From: Takakia lepidozioides
Taxonomy: Eukaryota > Streptophyta > Takakiopsida > Takakiales > Takakiaceae
Length of the DNA: 64,000 bases
Direction of reading: 5' to 3'
Assembly (NCBI GenBank): GCA_030704615.1
Contig: CM060732.1
Coordinates: forward strand, 76,983,053-77,047,052
Of the stretch, positions 45,723 through 59,203 are shown in pieces. The notes beneath the pieces were generated by a model. It had not been told where the DNA came from. It made no database searches and worked only from the letters and a program-made list of their open reading frames with translations. Within the stretch, counting starts at the first letter, position 1, and each line of letters starts with the position of its first letter. Both the position numbers and the translations under genes were made by a program.

Positions 45723-46205
45723 TGGCCCAACGTGGGGTCATCATCCTCCTTTTTAAGAAAGGGGACAGAACAAACATTGGAAATTATAGATCCATAACCC
45801 TGCTGAACGTGGCCTACAAGATAATTGTCAAAGCCTTGGCAATCCGACTGCAGCCACACCTCCCAGTCATCATTAGACCCAGCCAAACTGGCTTCATTAA
45901 GGGCAGATATATACTATGTTGGCCCAGGAAATTCCAGTCTTTGCAAAGAAAACCAACCAGGCTATTGCAATGCTCCTTCTTGACTTTGAAAAGGCATTCG
46001 ATAGGGTGGAGTGGTCCTTCCTACTCGGGGCACTCCACAGGGTGGGAATTTCCCAGGAGTTCTGCTTAAGGGTTCAAACACTATTGATGGGGTCGTCTAG
46101 CAAGGCTCTCCTCAACGGGCATCTATCCAAGTCATTTCCACTGCTCTGGTCGGTACGCCAGGGGTGCCCCCTGTCCCCCTTCCTCTTCATTATAGCAGTG
46201 GCATG
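45722..46205 (+). pseudogene. Inverted internal segment of the LINE reverse transcriptase
   Basis: The plus strand here encodes the middle of the same reverse transcriptase: RGVIILLFKKGDRTNIGNYR, QTGFIKGRYI, then after a frameshift near 45925 LLLDFEKAFDRVEW (catalytic aspartate) and VRQGCPLSPFLFIIAV. These blocks belong exactly between the minus-strand parts ending RSRSMPLL (46190) and starting EASHHITS (45720). The segment of about 480 bp is therefore inverted in place, not a separate element. Breakpoints are accurate to roughly 10 bp. Confidence 0.8.
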
Positions 46206-47808
46206 CTCCGAGAGCGAAAGATGTGGTTAGCCATCACCAAAAAATCTTGCGCTATGTGTGTCCACAACGATTTATAGAACTCAGCCGGGATTCCATCAAG
46301 GCCCGGGGATTTACCGTTCTGAAGCTTGTCCAGTGCGTCCTGCAGCTCTATGTCCGTGAATTCACCATCCAGCGACTGGGCCTCCGAGGGATGCATCAGT
46401 TTAGGGGTGTGATCTAGGCTCTGGATCTGCTCTGGGGTTAGGGGTTGGCAGCTCGAATCGCTGTGAAACTGGCTCCTGAAGTGGGTGGCAGCCAATGCCG
46501 CCAGCTCCTTGGGAGTTTTTGCTGAGCGGCCGGAGATAGGGTCCTTGAGTTCCGCGATCGAGTGGGCCACTCTTTTCTGCCTGGCTTGTCAAAAAAATAT
46601 TTGGTCATCTTCTCACCCTTTGTTGACCAGTTTATACCAGCCTAGAGCCTAAACTTCTCTTCCTTGAGCGATTGGAAGAGTTCCATATTCTTCTTTGCCT
46701 CCAGATACGTTTGGTAAGTAGGCTCGTCACATCTAGGGGATTCCATTCTGGTTTGGCAAACCTTAAGGCATTTCGTCAAGGCTTGGAACTTCCTTTTCCT
46801 GGCTTCCGTGATTTCTTTGCTAAGCTTTTTGCTGGCTGCTGCTACTGCGTTCAGCTTGAGAAGGAATCTGTCGACTGGGTTGGTAGAGCCATTCCCCGCT
46901 TGAGCCCAAGCTAGCGCTAATCCATGTTTGAAGGCTGGGATGGAGAGGAGGGAGGCGTTCAGCCTATAGATTCCTCTCCCCCTTGCTTGAGAGTTTGGGA
47001 TGGATATTGTGGTTGAGACCTGCGCATGGTCAAAGCCCATTGGAATGGGCTCTTGGTTATTTCGGGCTGACCACTGGATGATATTTACTGATGCATATAT
47101 CCTATCCAGTCTTGCCATGTTTAGGTGAGATAAATCCCGACCATTTGTCCATGTGAAGAATGGCTGATTGGCCCTATCTGTCTGCTGATGGATCCAGTCA
47201 GTCTCTACCAGGTTATGGTTTTGGGCAAGTAGCTGCCATGTATCCACATCCTCTGAGAGCTGTCCCGCCAATCCCAGGCCTCTTCTATCTGTGGCTTGCT
47301 CCACCATATTGAAGTCCCCAACAACGACCCATTGGTGGATGCCCTGTTGGGCCATCATGTTGGTGTTCAGTTCCGACCAGAAAACTATTCTTTCATGGGT
47401 ACTATTTGGGGCATAAATGTTTACTAACCCCAGTGTGCGAAGGTTGTTTGGCAGGGCTAAGGAGCAAAACTGGGCTCTACCTGATATCCAAGATTCTTCC
47501 GAGAGGATGAGAGTATGAGTGGCTGGCAAGAAAAGCATTGCCGTTCCACCTCGAGTCCCCTCCGAGGTGGGTTTCCACAAGGATAAATTCTTTGGCCATA
47601 TGTGATCTGTAAGACTGTCTAATTTGGCCTGATTCTGTTTGTGCTCTTGAATGAAGACTATGGTTGTCTGGTTGACTAAGAGGCTAAGGTATGAGGATAG
47701 CCTTACTCTTTTGAGGGAGGAAGGGTCCAAGCCCAGACCCCTTACATTCCAGGACGTAAGGTTAATCTGCATCTGGCAGTGTTGGCAGGCTGTGGTCAAG
47801 GGACCCAA
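46190..47808 (-). pseudogene. LINE ORF2 endonuclease and start of reverse transcriptase
   Basis: The APE-type endonuclease begins near 47770 (INLTSWNVRGLG). It shows the expected catalytic landmarks: FIQEHK, LVNIYAPN, VVVGDFNMV and GFDHAQVS. A stop at about 46640 and a frame change near 46600 separate it from the linker and RT start (MAHSIAELKDPISG ... NGKSPGLDGIPAEFYK) that ends at the inversion near 46203. The endonuclease nicks target DNA and the RT primes from that nick. Confidence 0.85.
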
Positions 47809-48203
47809 ATGATGGCCTGTGAATGAAGAATCTGACCCGTTTGTCGCATGGCAACAATGATTTAACCCATAGGAAGTTTTCGGGGGGCTTTGGGCTTAGC
47901 CTTTGATTTTGATAATGGCCACCAGAGATAGCTCCAGTGGGTCCTCTTGCCTTGGATTGGGGTGCATCTGAAACTGGTCTTTGTTGGGGATGTTGGTAGT
48001 GATACTTGAGGGGATAACTCATTCATGTAGCGATCCCCGGTGCAAGGCTTGGTGGATGATATGTCTGATGTTGGCCAGGGGATGTTCTGACTCCCCTGGT
48101 TGTGTTGGGGGGATGAGGATGGCAGGTAGAGATTGTCTATGCGTCGGCTAATGACGTAGTCCAGGCTTCCTACAAAGCAACCAACATCTCTTCGCGTCAT
48201 TTG

Positions 48204-50500
48204 CTATTGGCTGATAAATGAAACAAGGAAGGGTGAGAGGCTGCACCTGGGTTTGGATGGGTTCCTGCGATTGAGTTGCAGGCGGTGGAGAGGCTTCTCC
48301 TTACCTTTGGACTGGATCTCCAGATGTAAGGGGGCTGGTGATGAAGCCATTCTAGCTCCCCTTGATACTGAGTCGACCGACGACGAAGAGGCTGTGGGCA
48401 GTCCTGCTCCTCCCACTTGCTCCCTAGTTCTCTGCAGCTCCATTCGGTGGTTCTCCTCTTCCATCTCCACGTCTAGCCTCATTGAGAGTAAGGTGAAGGT
48501 GTTGCGCAGTGCATCTCTTGACCTGATCTTGAAACCGCCCTGCCCCCACACCCTGATAAGCGCCGACTCATTAATCCATAGCGTTCCTGGAGGGGCAGGG
48601 GTATGATACACCTCTGCTTCCTCAAGAAGAGCTAGGATGTGAGTGGAAGGTTTGGTTGTGAGGCCCGGGTGAACTTCCTTGTATGCCCCCCAGGTGATCG
48701 TTGAAAATATAGTGATGAGGTAGTGCTTGAGGTGGGTTTTGAGGAACTCCTGTATTTTTGCCTTTATCATAGGGTGTGGGTCACTGTTTGGCGGGCATGT
48801 GGCAATGAAGGCCTTGACATCTGTTGTGGTAATCCATAGTGATTCCAGGCATTCTATGTTTCCAGAGGAGATAAGAATGGAGGGAGGCTTACTTTTCCTG
48901 AAGATCAAGGGAGTAACACAAGATGCCTTGGGGATATCGTCCGAGTCCAACTGTGAACATCCCCCTAGGATCAATTTGGGGTATGTGTTGAGTCTTGTGA
49001 GGCACAATCTGGCTAGGATTGGGTTGCTGGCTATGCCTGACTGCATGCTTTTGTAAATGCCCCTTGGATCCAATTCCGGTTTCAGGCCAGCCTTCTGGGA
49101 TTTGGGTTGCCTTTCCCTCCCTTGCTCAGTGCATTTTCCTTTCCCTTTGTGTGCTGGTGGGAGCATCTTCCCAGCTTTGAGATACATGGGATCTGAGTGC
49201 TGTCCATGTGTCCTTGGTTCCCTTGGCGTTGGACTGATCTGCAGCAGGTCTGTGTTCTGGGCTATCTTTCCGTGTGCCTCCTTTTGCCCAGCTTGGGGGA
49301 GGGCGTTTTTTTTCCTCCATTGCTGGTTGAGTGGTGGTAGTGGGCCTGACTTGCCTCCTGATCCTGGGGATCTTTTCCTTTTCCCCGAGGGACAGTCAGC
49401 TTTGATATGGCCTGTTTTTCCACAGTTGAAACACTCTGCCGAGGTCTTCTCCTCCAGCAGTCTGATTGTAAAGTAATTACCTTCCTCATCGATGGGGAGT
49501 CTTACATAGTCCGGGATTGTGTCTTCCTCCGGCATCATCAGCACCATTTTTGCAAATCCATTATCATTTGGCCTTGATGCTATTGTGGCATGTTTCCATG
49601 CTGGGTATTTTCTAATGCTGTCAGTGTTCATGAATGGATCAAACACTCCCAGGCAACCCAGAAAGGATCCAAAGTGGTTGGCAATGTCAGGGATGTTGAG
49701 AAGATACTGGTCTGGAATATACGGAAGAGATACTATTCTTGGACCCCACAACTTCCCATTTTTGTGTCCCCACTTTGCTGACCATGGAAAGATATTCATG
49801 TTAAACCCCAACAAGTGTGGGTTGATCTGGAGGGCTTTTGCCGCTGCCTCTTGAGTCTCAAATTGCATGGAAAAGAAGCCTCTGCCTTTGGCGTGGCAGA
49901 AATGATGCAAGAGCTCCCCCCCCCCCCCCCCCCTCCCAAGTGCTTGATTGGCCAGTCCCTCACAAATGATCTACCCACTTTCTTACCAGGGAAGTGGACG
50001 AGGATTCCGCTGTCTTCCATGCAGGATACCCTGCCTTTGAGGTTTGGCATGTCCACCAGTATAATCTGGTGGTCCCCACTGAGGCCTTCCTGCGTGGTAA
50101 TGCGGTCTTCCCCCACCAGGTCGCCTTCCATCTGATTTTGAATCTGAGTCGCCTCCATGTGTTGTCTTGCAGGTGTGAACATCGGCTGAGGTTCCAGTGC
50201 AAGCTGAAGGGCTTGAGTTGGAGGTGGTGGTGGGCCCTGCATGGTTTCTGCCACTGTAGGCGGATGAGGATTCGTGGTCACTCTTGTAATCAATTGCCCT
50301 CTTCTCTCTCCAATCCCCCCGATGGATTGGGTTTGGTGTGCAAGAAAGTATCCTGTTCCAGAAGTTGGGCGGGACCTTGTCCAGAAGTGAGGATTGGTGG
50401 GCCCTGTTCGATATCCCCTGCCACGAGCTGAGCTCTGGCCTCTTGAGCTGAATAGCATGTTCCTTGGTGGAGACATCGTTCGTTGATGAGTTGTCTGCAA
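48204..50500 (-). pseudogene. LINE ORF1 with DUF4283-like domain and CCHC knuckle
   Basis: ORF1 starts at 50500 (MQTTHQRTMSPPRNML). It runs through a Pro/Gln-rich part into an RNA-binding DUF4283-like region (RSFVRDWPIKHLG ... CHAKGRGFFSMQFETQEAAA). A G18 tract on the coding strand (49916-49933) causes a frameshift. The rest (to 48204) contains CFNCGKTGHIKADC, a CX2CX4HX4C knuckle, then a basic stretch and a Ser-rich tail. It would coat the LINE RNA. Apart from the homopolymer shift it is open. Confidence 0.8.
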
Positions 50501-50760
50501 CTATCAGTTACTGAGAGTAGCCCAACGATGGGAGCGAGTGCACTTCCGCTTGGCTAGAGAATGAGTAGGTGTTGAGCTTAGGGGCTGGCTGGCTGGGGGC
50601 ACGGGAGTTTGCTGGGTGCACTGATTATTAGTTCCTACTGCTGAACCCCTTTATGGGTTCGTCTCGACTGTGGAGCTCGCCGCTTCGAGTTGATAAGTCA
50701 TTAATAGAGACAGCCACTAGATAGCGCTGCCGACCGTGCTAATGATGAAAGCCGTCGTTG

Positions 50761-53240
50761 GGATACAGGTTCCAGTAGTGGTCTAAGAGGTCAAAAGATT
50801 GGAGGAACGTACTTACATGATGCATGATTGGAAAAGGGAAGTAGTGCAATTGAGAATATGAGCTGCCGGGATAGTTTCAATCCCAATGTCATCAGGCTAG
50901 AAGGTTGTGTGGATGGAAAACCTACCTCTATACTTATCGATTGTGGAAGTTTTTATAAATTTTCTATCTAAAAAATGAGCAAACAAATTCAAGATATAGA
51001 CAATGACAGCAGAACTTAGCATTATTTTACTTCCTGATGAAAATACTAGCAAAGGGGATTTTTCAGATCTAATTTGTGAGCAAGTGTAGGGAGTAGATGG
51101 TGTGGTCCCTTTGTTTTTTTCCTAGATTTTTTGGACTTTTTGGGCTTATTTGGACTTCTTGTATTTCATGTGAGTCTCTAACATGCTTTCAAAAAGATAG
51201 TTTTCATGCATTTTTCATGTGAGGTATTTAAAAAAAAAAAAAAGTCAATAAAAAGCATTGGGCGTTAAAGGTATTTTTCATGCGTTTTTCATGTGAGGTA
51301 TCTTTTTTTTCCGAAAAGTCAACAAATAGCATTGGGTGCTTAAGGGCTAGGGGTTGGACCATAGAAGAGTTGGAGCACGTTGCATTCCCTATCTAAAGTC
51401 TTCAGTTGTTTTAATTTTTGTACAATATGAACCAGATAATATTGAAAGTGATTGGTATAAACAAGTGTTGATGATCTGGTATATAGGTTGTACTTTGATA
51501 TAAGCACTGGTATTGTCTTGGTACCATCATACTCGTACCAAAAGTTGACATATGTAAGCAAATGAACCTACCAGAATGATATCATTGGACAGACAAATAT
51601 AACTATAAGAGCATCCACACCCTTGAGCCCGAAAGGCTCCATGTCACGCCAAAGATAAGCTGATAGATTCAGGCCCCCTATTGGCATTGGGTTCTGTGGC
51701 GGGGCAGCCCCAACTCGCGCACACCATGGCTCAGAGTAGCCTTCCGTGTACCCGTCCCACCGTTTAAGGGAGGAAACGGACAAAAATGGCCGGGTACACT
51801 TCTCACTTCCATGCATGGGGCGGTGGGGCCCGAGGGACGAGTTTCCCGTGTGGGTAGCGCGGCCCATAAAATGGGAAGAGAGCTCGCCCAGTACGGCGAA
51901 TTGATTGCAGCATGTAGTAACGTTTGATTTGCAGCATGTACTTGCCTGTACCCGTCACATTAAAGTCACGGTTACTTGCAGTGTCCTCTACCACCTCATG
52001 CTAAAGTCCAAAAAGAGCACCCTGTCGCCAAGCTCTACATAGAAGTGGACGAGCTGGAGAGTGGCTATTTTCTCCAAGCGGTAGGCAAACTCCTCTTTCT
52101 GCAGGCCGGGCCCCTCCACATGGAAGGACGCTCTAAATCACCCCTGCTATTCCTAGATCCGCCGTTCCCAACCCCATTCTTGAACGTCCCCTCTGGCGTT
52201 CCCATATTGGTCGTCGCGGTCGCTCCAAGCTGCTAGCGGGAAGCACCAACACGCTTTCCCCGACATCGCCTGGTCATGGTCACTCGGTGTCAGGGCAGGT
52301 TCAGGTCACTATATACTGCGCTCCGGTTCATCGCTCTCACCGACATACAGTACCCGCCCGTCATTACGGGCCGATATAGATTCCGGGGCAGGGTATGGAT
52401 GTTTTCCGCCCAGTTCGAATCTGTCTCTTGTCCAATTCCGTTGGCGGGCTGGGTTCAGTCTAGGGTGTGGTCTCTCTACTACCTGAGCCAATATAACCAA
52501 GTCAAGAAGTGCATATATATATATATACATATTACAAGTTGATTTTGCCTAGGTATTGAGATTTTGACCCAGTATAGAATGGATTTTTAACAACAACATT
52601 TCCAAAATGATACGCACTCCAACTGGTAGTGTTGTGAAAAATGTAATACCACAACACCACTAGATAAACTTACTATGACAATATCTCTTTATAACTGCTA
52701 AGTTTTTTGTATGATAATTAATGTTATCGACATCAATGAGCCCATGTACTTTTATTGCGTTGCCGTGAGAGTGATGGCAGGGTGGGCCAAGGGGACCAAG
52801 CCATCAATAAGTAGCCGGCAACGAAAGCAAGCGATCAAGACATGCAAGACAGCATGAAACAAGCGGCCAAGCAGATCCCATCTACAAGCAAGGGCTGAAA
52901 ACTCTCAAATTAGAACAATCCCAACTTGCTTTAGAATCTGTGCTTCTCTGTTCAATTCCGAGCCTCGAGGATTGCCTGTAAGGCATGGTCTACGCGGCCA
53001 CTTGAGCTGCAGTAATGCCTGCAGCATACTTAAAATGGAGGGCCTTTGAATCGTCCATGACTCCAGAGCGTGCTCATGCACACGGACATAACAGCCCAGT
53101 ACATAAATCAACGAATACATGGTGGCGCCATCTCATTGGCCTTCTAAATCTGAGTCCTAAGGACCTGCAACGGCTAGGATAGAACCCGCATCCCACTGAA
53201 CTGGTCGTAGGTCGGCTCGTGGAGAAGCTTGGCAGCCATA
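50761..53240. other. Intergenic region without recognised gene
   Basis: Mixed AT-rich sequence. Short ORFs near 51976-52236 and 52276-52542 show no family signal. A (TA)n-like run lies at 52513-52530. The only notable structure is a local duplication at 51200-51340, listed separately. Confidence 0.5.
51200..51340. repeat. Local tandem duplication with A and T runs
   Basis: TTTTTCATGTGAGGTAT is followed by an A-run, AAAAGTCAATAAAAAGCATTGGG, and then by a second copy. The second copy has a T-run in place of the A-run and AAAGTCAACAAATAGCATTGGG. The copies are about 75 bp each. Confidence 0.6.
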
Positions 53241-54060
53241 AGTTAGCTAGCTGAATATTAGTTTCCAAATAGCTGAATATTGTAGAGATACAGCGTAAGC
53301 ATCATCTCGGGAAAAACATACACATATGTAGTGTATGTTTGAGGTATCTTCACAATTTCGAGCTCTCCAAACCCTTCTGATCATAGGAGGAGCGCCTCTA
53401 GCTGCGGCTATTCCTGGGCTTGCTCTCCTGAAAACTAAAAATGTCTCACAGAATCTCTCCAGGGGACCTCCCGTTTTAAAAAGTAACCTGGGATGTCTTA
53501 TACGACGGGCATCAATCCGATCGATCGCAATGCAGCAGACATCTTGGACACCAATCTCATACAAATTGGGCAATAACCTCTTTGATGGTACAATTCTTCT
53601 CCTCGATAAGAGTCAGGGAAAGCTTAAATTCGATGACAAGTTTCTACAAATTTCTGGTGTAGACCTTGTGTAGATCTACTCCGTTTCTTAGATTGTTGGC
53701 GACTCCCAGTCAGAAGCAAATCGTCCGTATGAATGAAGATCCTCTGAACATCCCATCTATTAATCAAATAAACCATCCACAGGAGATGAATATCTGTCAA
53801 CCACATCTATCTGGTAACTCGTGCATCGTTAAGGAGATTCTGTCCAGATGAAAGTGCCAGTTTGGGTCTATGGGATACTGACAATCCGCAAGCCCCCAGC
53901 TAGATCCTCGGTCAGGATGTCAGCATATCCGAGCTTGGGTAAAAGCCATATCGTACTCTTAGAAACTCCTTTTAATACTCTGGAATTTGATCGACTCTTA
54001 CCCTGCAAAAGGGGAAGCATGCAAGCCGCCCTGAGACCCTTCTCTGTCCTCACTGGAGGA
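53240..54060 (-). pseudogene. Possible Ty1/copia reverse transcriptase remnant
   Basis: The minus strand near 53700-53760 reads RIFIHTDDLLLTGS, close to the copia polymerase motif YVDDLLLTGS. Flanking frames are open but broken and otherwise weak. If real, it is an old fragment. A chance match is possible. Confidence 0.3.
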
Positions 54061-57000
54061 TTCTATTTCTCTGCTAGGTAATCGATAATTACAAGGGCGC
54101 GGGTGGAAGAATCTCCATCTGGAGCATTGTTTGTTTTCGTTCTCTGTTGCTTCTCGGCTTTGATCCACTAAGTGGAGCCCAACTGGATCAGCTCATTCGT
54201 TTGCCCTTGATTGAACATTCTGTTAAGATATTGTAGTGCTCAAAATGATCTACATGGAACCGGCCGGGCTTTAGATAAATCTGTTTATTTAGTGTTAAAA
54301 TGAGGCCCTTTTAGTTTGCCAGCTGCTCTGTAAGAACCTTTAATGGAAAGAGTAGGTGCACGTTGTAAGAACTTAATTCCAGATCTATGCTTTGAACCAT
54401 CATTTAAGCTTAATTTTCTCTTAGAGCTCTACTGATTCTAGAAAGACGTGGGTGGTTGTAGTGACATCGCTTTGAGCTGAAAATCAGGTCTCGTCTTTTC
54501 ATACATCGTGCGACGTCTGGCAAGGGCTTAGACTACGTTCAAAGATTTTACACTATCATATTGATCGTCTGCTGCAAGCTGCTCGGAGCTGATCACCTAG
54601 ATCTGATGTCTCCGCCAGACCACGATGCATTTCAACCGACTAGCTATGCACAGGAAGAACAATAACACAAAAGCAAGGCGAATCACTCAAATTAATCGGA
54701 ATCGCTTAAAATCCAAAGTCCTTCGGAGGAAGGCTGACGTAGATTTAGTTCCGAAATTGTAGCTGCTGCGATGATCTTTCTTGTCTGCTGGCTACACTAA
54801 TCCGTGCTCTGAATCTGGAACCTTGTCCCCATCTGGAGCCTTTTCAGTTTTTGCTCTGATCTGTAGTGCTAATATGTTAGCAGCAGCTGGCGGATTCGTC
54901 AATGACCCAAATTTGTGCGTCAATCCTAGGGGTAAAGTGGCGAGAAACAACATTCCCAAATCCAAGCACCTTTTTTCGGGCCCTTTCCTCAGATTTTTGT
55001 CTGTTCGAATGGACATTGTTTTGGGTCCAAGTTTCTTTCTCAAGTCTGCAGTCAAGTCTGACGGTAAACAAGCTTTACTTCACTCAAGTCTACAGTCAAA
55101 CTCACAGTCACAGTCAATGAGACACATACGGAGTTACCAGTAGTCGGTAGGAAGTAACTGGTGAGTTACTAGTAACTAACCTAGAGCTAGGGTTAAATGC
55201 GCCGGGTGGGACCGACCCGGGGGACGGCGGCCTGCCTCCCACGAAGGCGCGCTTTGGCCTCACGTTGTTTGGCTTACTACTCCCCGCGCTGATAGCTTAT
55301 CACTCCCCTGGCCTCTGATAGCGTATGAGCGGCGAGATCCATCCATTGTCCATCATCTTCTCATCTGGCTTCATCCGCGGGCCCACGCCGACATTTAACG
55401 GCCTCAACTCAGATCCACCAATATGGACTGTCTATCTGGCGTTCCGGCACCAAATTTATGTAGCATTATCATATTAATACCTGCTATAAATATTATTACT
55501 ATCTAGCATATCAGTTTAAATGGCGAAGTTTTGGGCCGATTCTCGATGGGTGTGTACTACAATAACCCCGGGCTTGTATAACCCTAGATATTGTCTTATG
55601 TATCCATACTGAGTCAACCTTGGAAACCAAGTGTAAGTTACACCGCGGAGAGTTACACTCCGCTTGTGTAACCAGGAGTGGAGTTACACTTCCTGCCATG
55701 TAGCCTGGTGCAACTCTTTTAGGCCCCCGCCTCACCGGGCTGTTAGCGCAGAACACCCGCCAACGGTTAGCAGGCCCGTTTTCATAACAGCTGCTCCAAC
55801 TAACAATATCCCTGCCGCACCAACATTTTAGCTTAACATGTTTTAAGTGCATATTGTTAGTTTTAAACATGCGTTCGCCTGCCCCTGCCCGACTTCCTCT
55901 CGCCATAGCGCCTCCTTCCTTTTTGCCATAGCCAAAGGAGCAACCATGAGACAAGATCACGAGCTACTCGAGGCTTTCAATGGCGAATGGGAATGGCGAT
56001 GGCAGAGAATGGCGCGGGCATCTGCCCAAAAATGGCGCGCCTGTTTAGATTTAGCACTAGGGGGGGGGGGTAAGTGCTAGATTCAAAGTAGGAAGGAAGT
56101 TTTTAGGATAGATAACTATAGTTATGGCTAAAACATTTTAAACATGTTAGTGCGGCCGCAATTTTCTATGTAGCAGTAGTTAGTAGGAGTGTAGCAGGCG
56201 ATAGCAGGATGGTGCGGCGGGGGCCTTAATGGAGTTTACAATCCTCCCAAGTAAACCAGTGTCACCCCTAGTCCTGCTTAGAGTTACACTCCCTTCAATA
56301 CATGTAACTTTCAAGAGGGTGGGGAAGATTTGACATACCAACAACCAGCGTACCATCATTAGAGATTGCACGTGTGCATACAGTATTCCTAGTATTTTTC
56401 TTAGTTATATACAAATAATGGTATTAAATAATAAGATGTTGTAATATTATTATTCTTTAAATAAGTATCGTGTTTTTGTGCAATCCGACATCACCTAGGT
56501 ATTGTCACAATGTGTCTTGTGTAACTCATCTTAGTCCATATTGTACTTAGTCGAATTTGGAATTAATCAACTTTGGAGACCAAGTGTTATTGGTTGGAGT
56601 AGATCGAAAGAATGTCTAAAGCGACTTCAATTCAAGTACAACGTAACTGATAATAAATAAATATACATAGATTCAATCATCAGTTGAGTTACTATGACTT
56701 CTGACAAAGTTTAGAATGCTTACAGCTTGAGTGCTACTGGTGCCATAGCTTTGGATGAATGTGTTTCGACCGAGTAATGAACCATTTTTTTACTGCAAAA
56801 GAAAATTCTTTTATTGTATTGCTATTATAGCTTGCCTGAAATTTGCTAGCAGCAGTAAAAATATAATTAACACAGTCTATAAAAAAATCCAGCATTTTAC
56901 AAAATCATATAAGTATAGGGTATTCGATAAAGACAAAAACAAAAACCCAAACAAATTACCCTTTTTCCATAGGTCATATATATAAAAGATATATGGAGTG

Positions 57001-59203
57001 GTCCACCGAGTAGGAAGGAGTCCATCCTAGCGCTAGAGTTTTGGCTAAGTATTATCTTGTAGGCCACATTGGGGAGGGTGATGGACCTGTCGATCTCAGT
57101 GTCTGTCTCCCTCCTTTTTTAAACAAGAGAGTAATAGCTCCTTGTGACATCCATGAGGGCATGAGGTCTTTGATATTTATTTATTTTACTATTAATATCA
57201 CTATTTAATGCATTACTGATTGTGTGCCATCTCCAAATTTGTTGGGTTGAATTTGTGACATTTACGTCCTGTATCAACTGAGGTCCACAATCCCGCCCAC
57301 CTAATTATGTATGAAAGGGTTACATTATGTATGAAGAATAAGATTGAATATTCCAATCTTAATATTATTCTCATTTAACAATAAACCATAGTGACTATTC
57401 TTAAGCCTTATTTTCTACAAATAAAGAGAAAAGGAAAAAAGAAGCTTTCATGACTGCCCGGCCCGGCCTCACCTGGTTAATTTTTCCACACAATTTAGGC
57501 TCTGTCCCTATTTAAGAAATAAGAAAATAAAAATAGTGATTGGGCAATACTATCGTTTTCCAGTGCAATTTTGGCTTTGCCTTTTTAAGAAAATAAGACC
57601 TCAGCCTTCATGGCCGTTACTGCTGAAACAAAATTATAAGGGGCCTTTCTCCCATTTTCTAAAAAACAAACATAAAAATAAAAATAAAATAGGCAATAAA
57701 AATAGTGATTGCGCAATACTGTGTCATCAAATATTGGTCACGTTGAATTTCCGCTCAGGGAGGTTATTTTTTCCTCCTCTGTATCACCCGTTTTCTTCAA
57801 TAAAGTTCTCTCAGGGGGCTTCAAACCCCGTTTGCCCAAAAAAAGAGAAAAAGAAAAAGAAACAAATTCCGATATTGATGACGTAATTGATGGGTTGGGA
57901 ACGGCCATTCTTTTATTGGCGATTTATCGCCAAATTGCGACTTTGAACGGGCCTGGCGATTGACGTTAAGGAAAATAAGGTTGAAAAATAGATGGGTTTC
58001 ATCAAAAGTTCATGTGGTGGGCCCATCTTTCGCCAAAGGGTCCGCAAGAGGGAGCCACTTGTCGCCATCCTGGAGCGAGGGACGTTAGAACGGAGGGGCC
58101 AGATTCCGCTCAGCACCTATAAGGGATGGCCACATCCACATGTACATTGAGGGAGGGTATGGAGCCAACAATGTTCCTTGTATATATTATACTGTACTAC
58201 TTAGCATATATACTTTGTAATCAGTTTAGTTTACAATATTTCTTGTGGTATTGATGGTGCTTTGATGGCATAAGACCTTGTGGTCAAATCTCAAGTTTTT
58301 GTGTCATAGAGCTTGTCGAGGTAATATCTATTTTCAAAAACATTTTGTTTTAAAAAAAAGATAATTACCTCAACAACAGTTTTTGAGGGAGATCGAAAAA
58401 AATTGTTCACTATGTTTTATTTTTATTTTTACAGAACAGGGGACAGAGGCCCTGGATGAAACTTTATTAAAATATTATTGAAGGGAAAAAAACTAAAACC
58501 CTTGAGTCGGTTATTTTTCAATGGTTTGGATGATAAAGTGAATAAAAATGAATAATGTAGCTTTTTTTTGTTTCTCCAAATAAAAAGGAAACACCTGGGA
58601 GCGACAGCTCACAAATCAGGCCGGCTATTTTTTCTGTCTATTTGGTTTCCATATTGGTAGCCTTTACCATGCTATGTCAATTTTAGATTATTTGCCTTTA
58701 CCGCCTCTACTATGTTTTGGATTCATTCGCCTAACACTCATTCAACATCTCCTACAATCGCCACTTATTTCGAATCTACATTTTCTACCATAGCCACACA
58801 TGCTCCACTTAGGTTCCCATGGATGCCACTGGGCCAGAATGCAAATCGTATAAAAGAAACGCTGGTTGGGAAGAGTCGGCAGAGCTCCAAATTTTAACAC
58901 GGGACAGATTTACCTATTTTGAACTACTTTTCACTACGAATACTTAGTCTACAGGCGGCCCCTCGGACCCCATCATGCAACACTGTTACTATGGTTATTG
59001 TGTAATAAAGGGTAGATACGAGATACAGTAATCCTATGAATCACCGCTTATCGCATGGCTTACTAATCCGATGGCTTATCACGGAGGGGCGATTCCATAA
59101 AAGTTACTAACGTCAGGATGGCGTATCGCAGACGAATGGCCCGCGAGTCGATAGCGTATCAGGGGGCGTCACTAACGAGGAGAATTAGTAAAAAGGGAGG
59201 TGG
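54061..59203. other. AT-rich intergenic region upstream of the desaturase gene
   Basis: No coding region I can support. Local features are AGTTACACT words in both orientations at 55630-55710 and 56280-56310, a 12-bp palindrome GTTACTAGTAAC at 55165-55176, and a G10 run near 56060. GATAGCGTATCA-like words occur at about 55290-55330 and again at 59040-59165, just upstream of the gene. ORFs such as 54781-55143 show no recognisable domain. The promoter must lie in the right-hand part, but no clear TATA box is identified. Confidence 0.4.

Larger units (their letters stand above)
44907..50760 (-). mobile_element. L1-like LINE with ORF1 and ORF2, internally inverted RT
   Basis: This non-LTR retrotransposon is on the minus strand with the order leader, ORF1, ORF2 (endonuclease, reverse transcriptase), truncated at 44907 against the family A LTR. 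The leader before ORF1 (about 50500-50760) has no coding. The region 47809-48203 is the ORF1-ORF2 spacer. The 5' boundary is estimated from loss of coding and composition change. No target duplication could be seen. Confidence 0.75.

Noticed and set aside
45653-46230. A second, plus-strand LINE inserted in the first
   Set aside because: The plus-strand motifs are exactly those missing from the minus-strand reverse transcriptase and there are no ends or tail, so inversion explains it better.
52309-52542. Overlapping ORFs on both strands near the (TA)n run
   Set aside because: No homology pattern, short, and no flanking gene signals.
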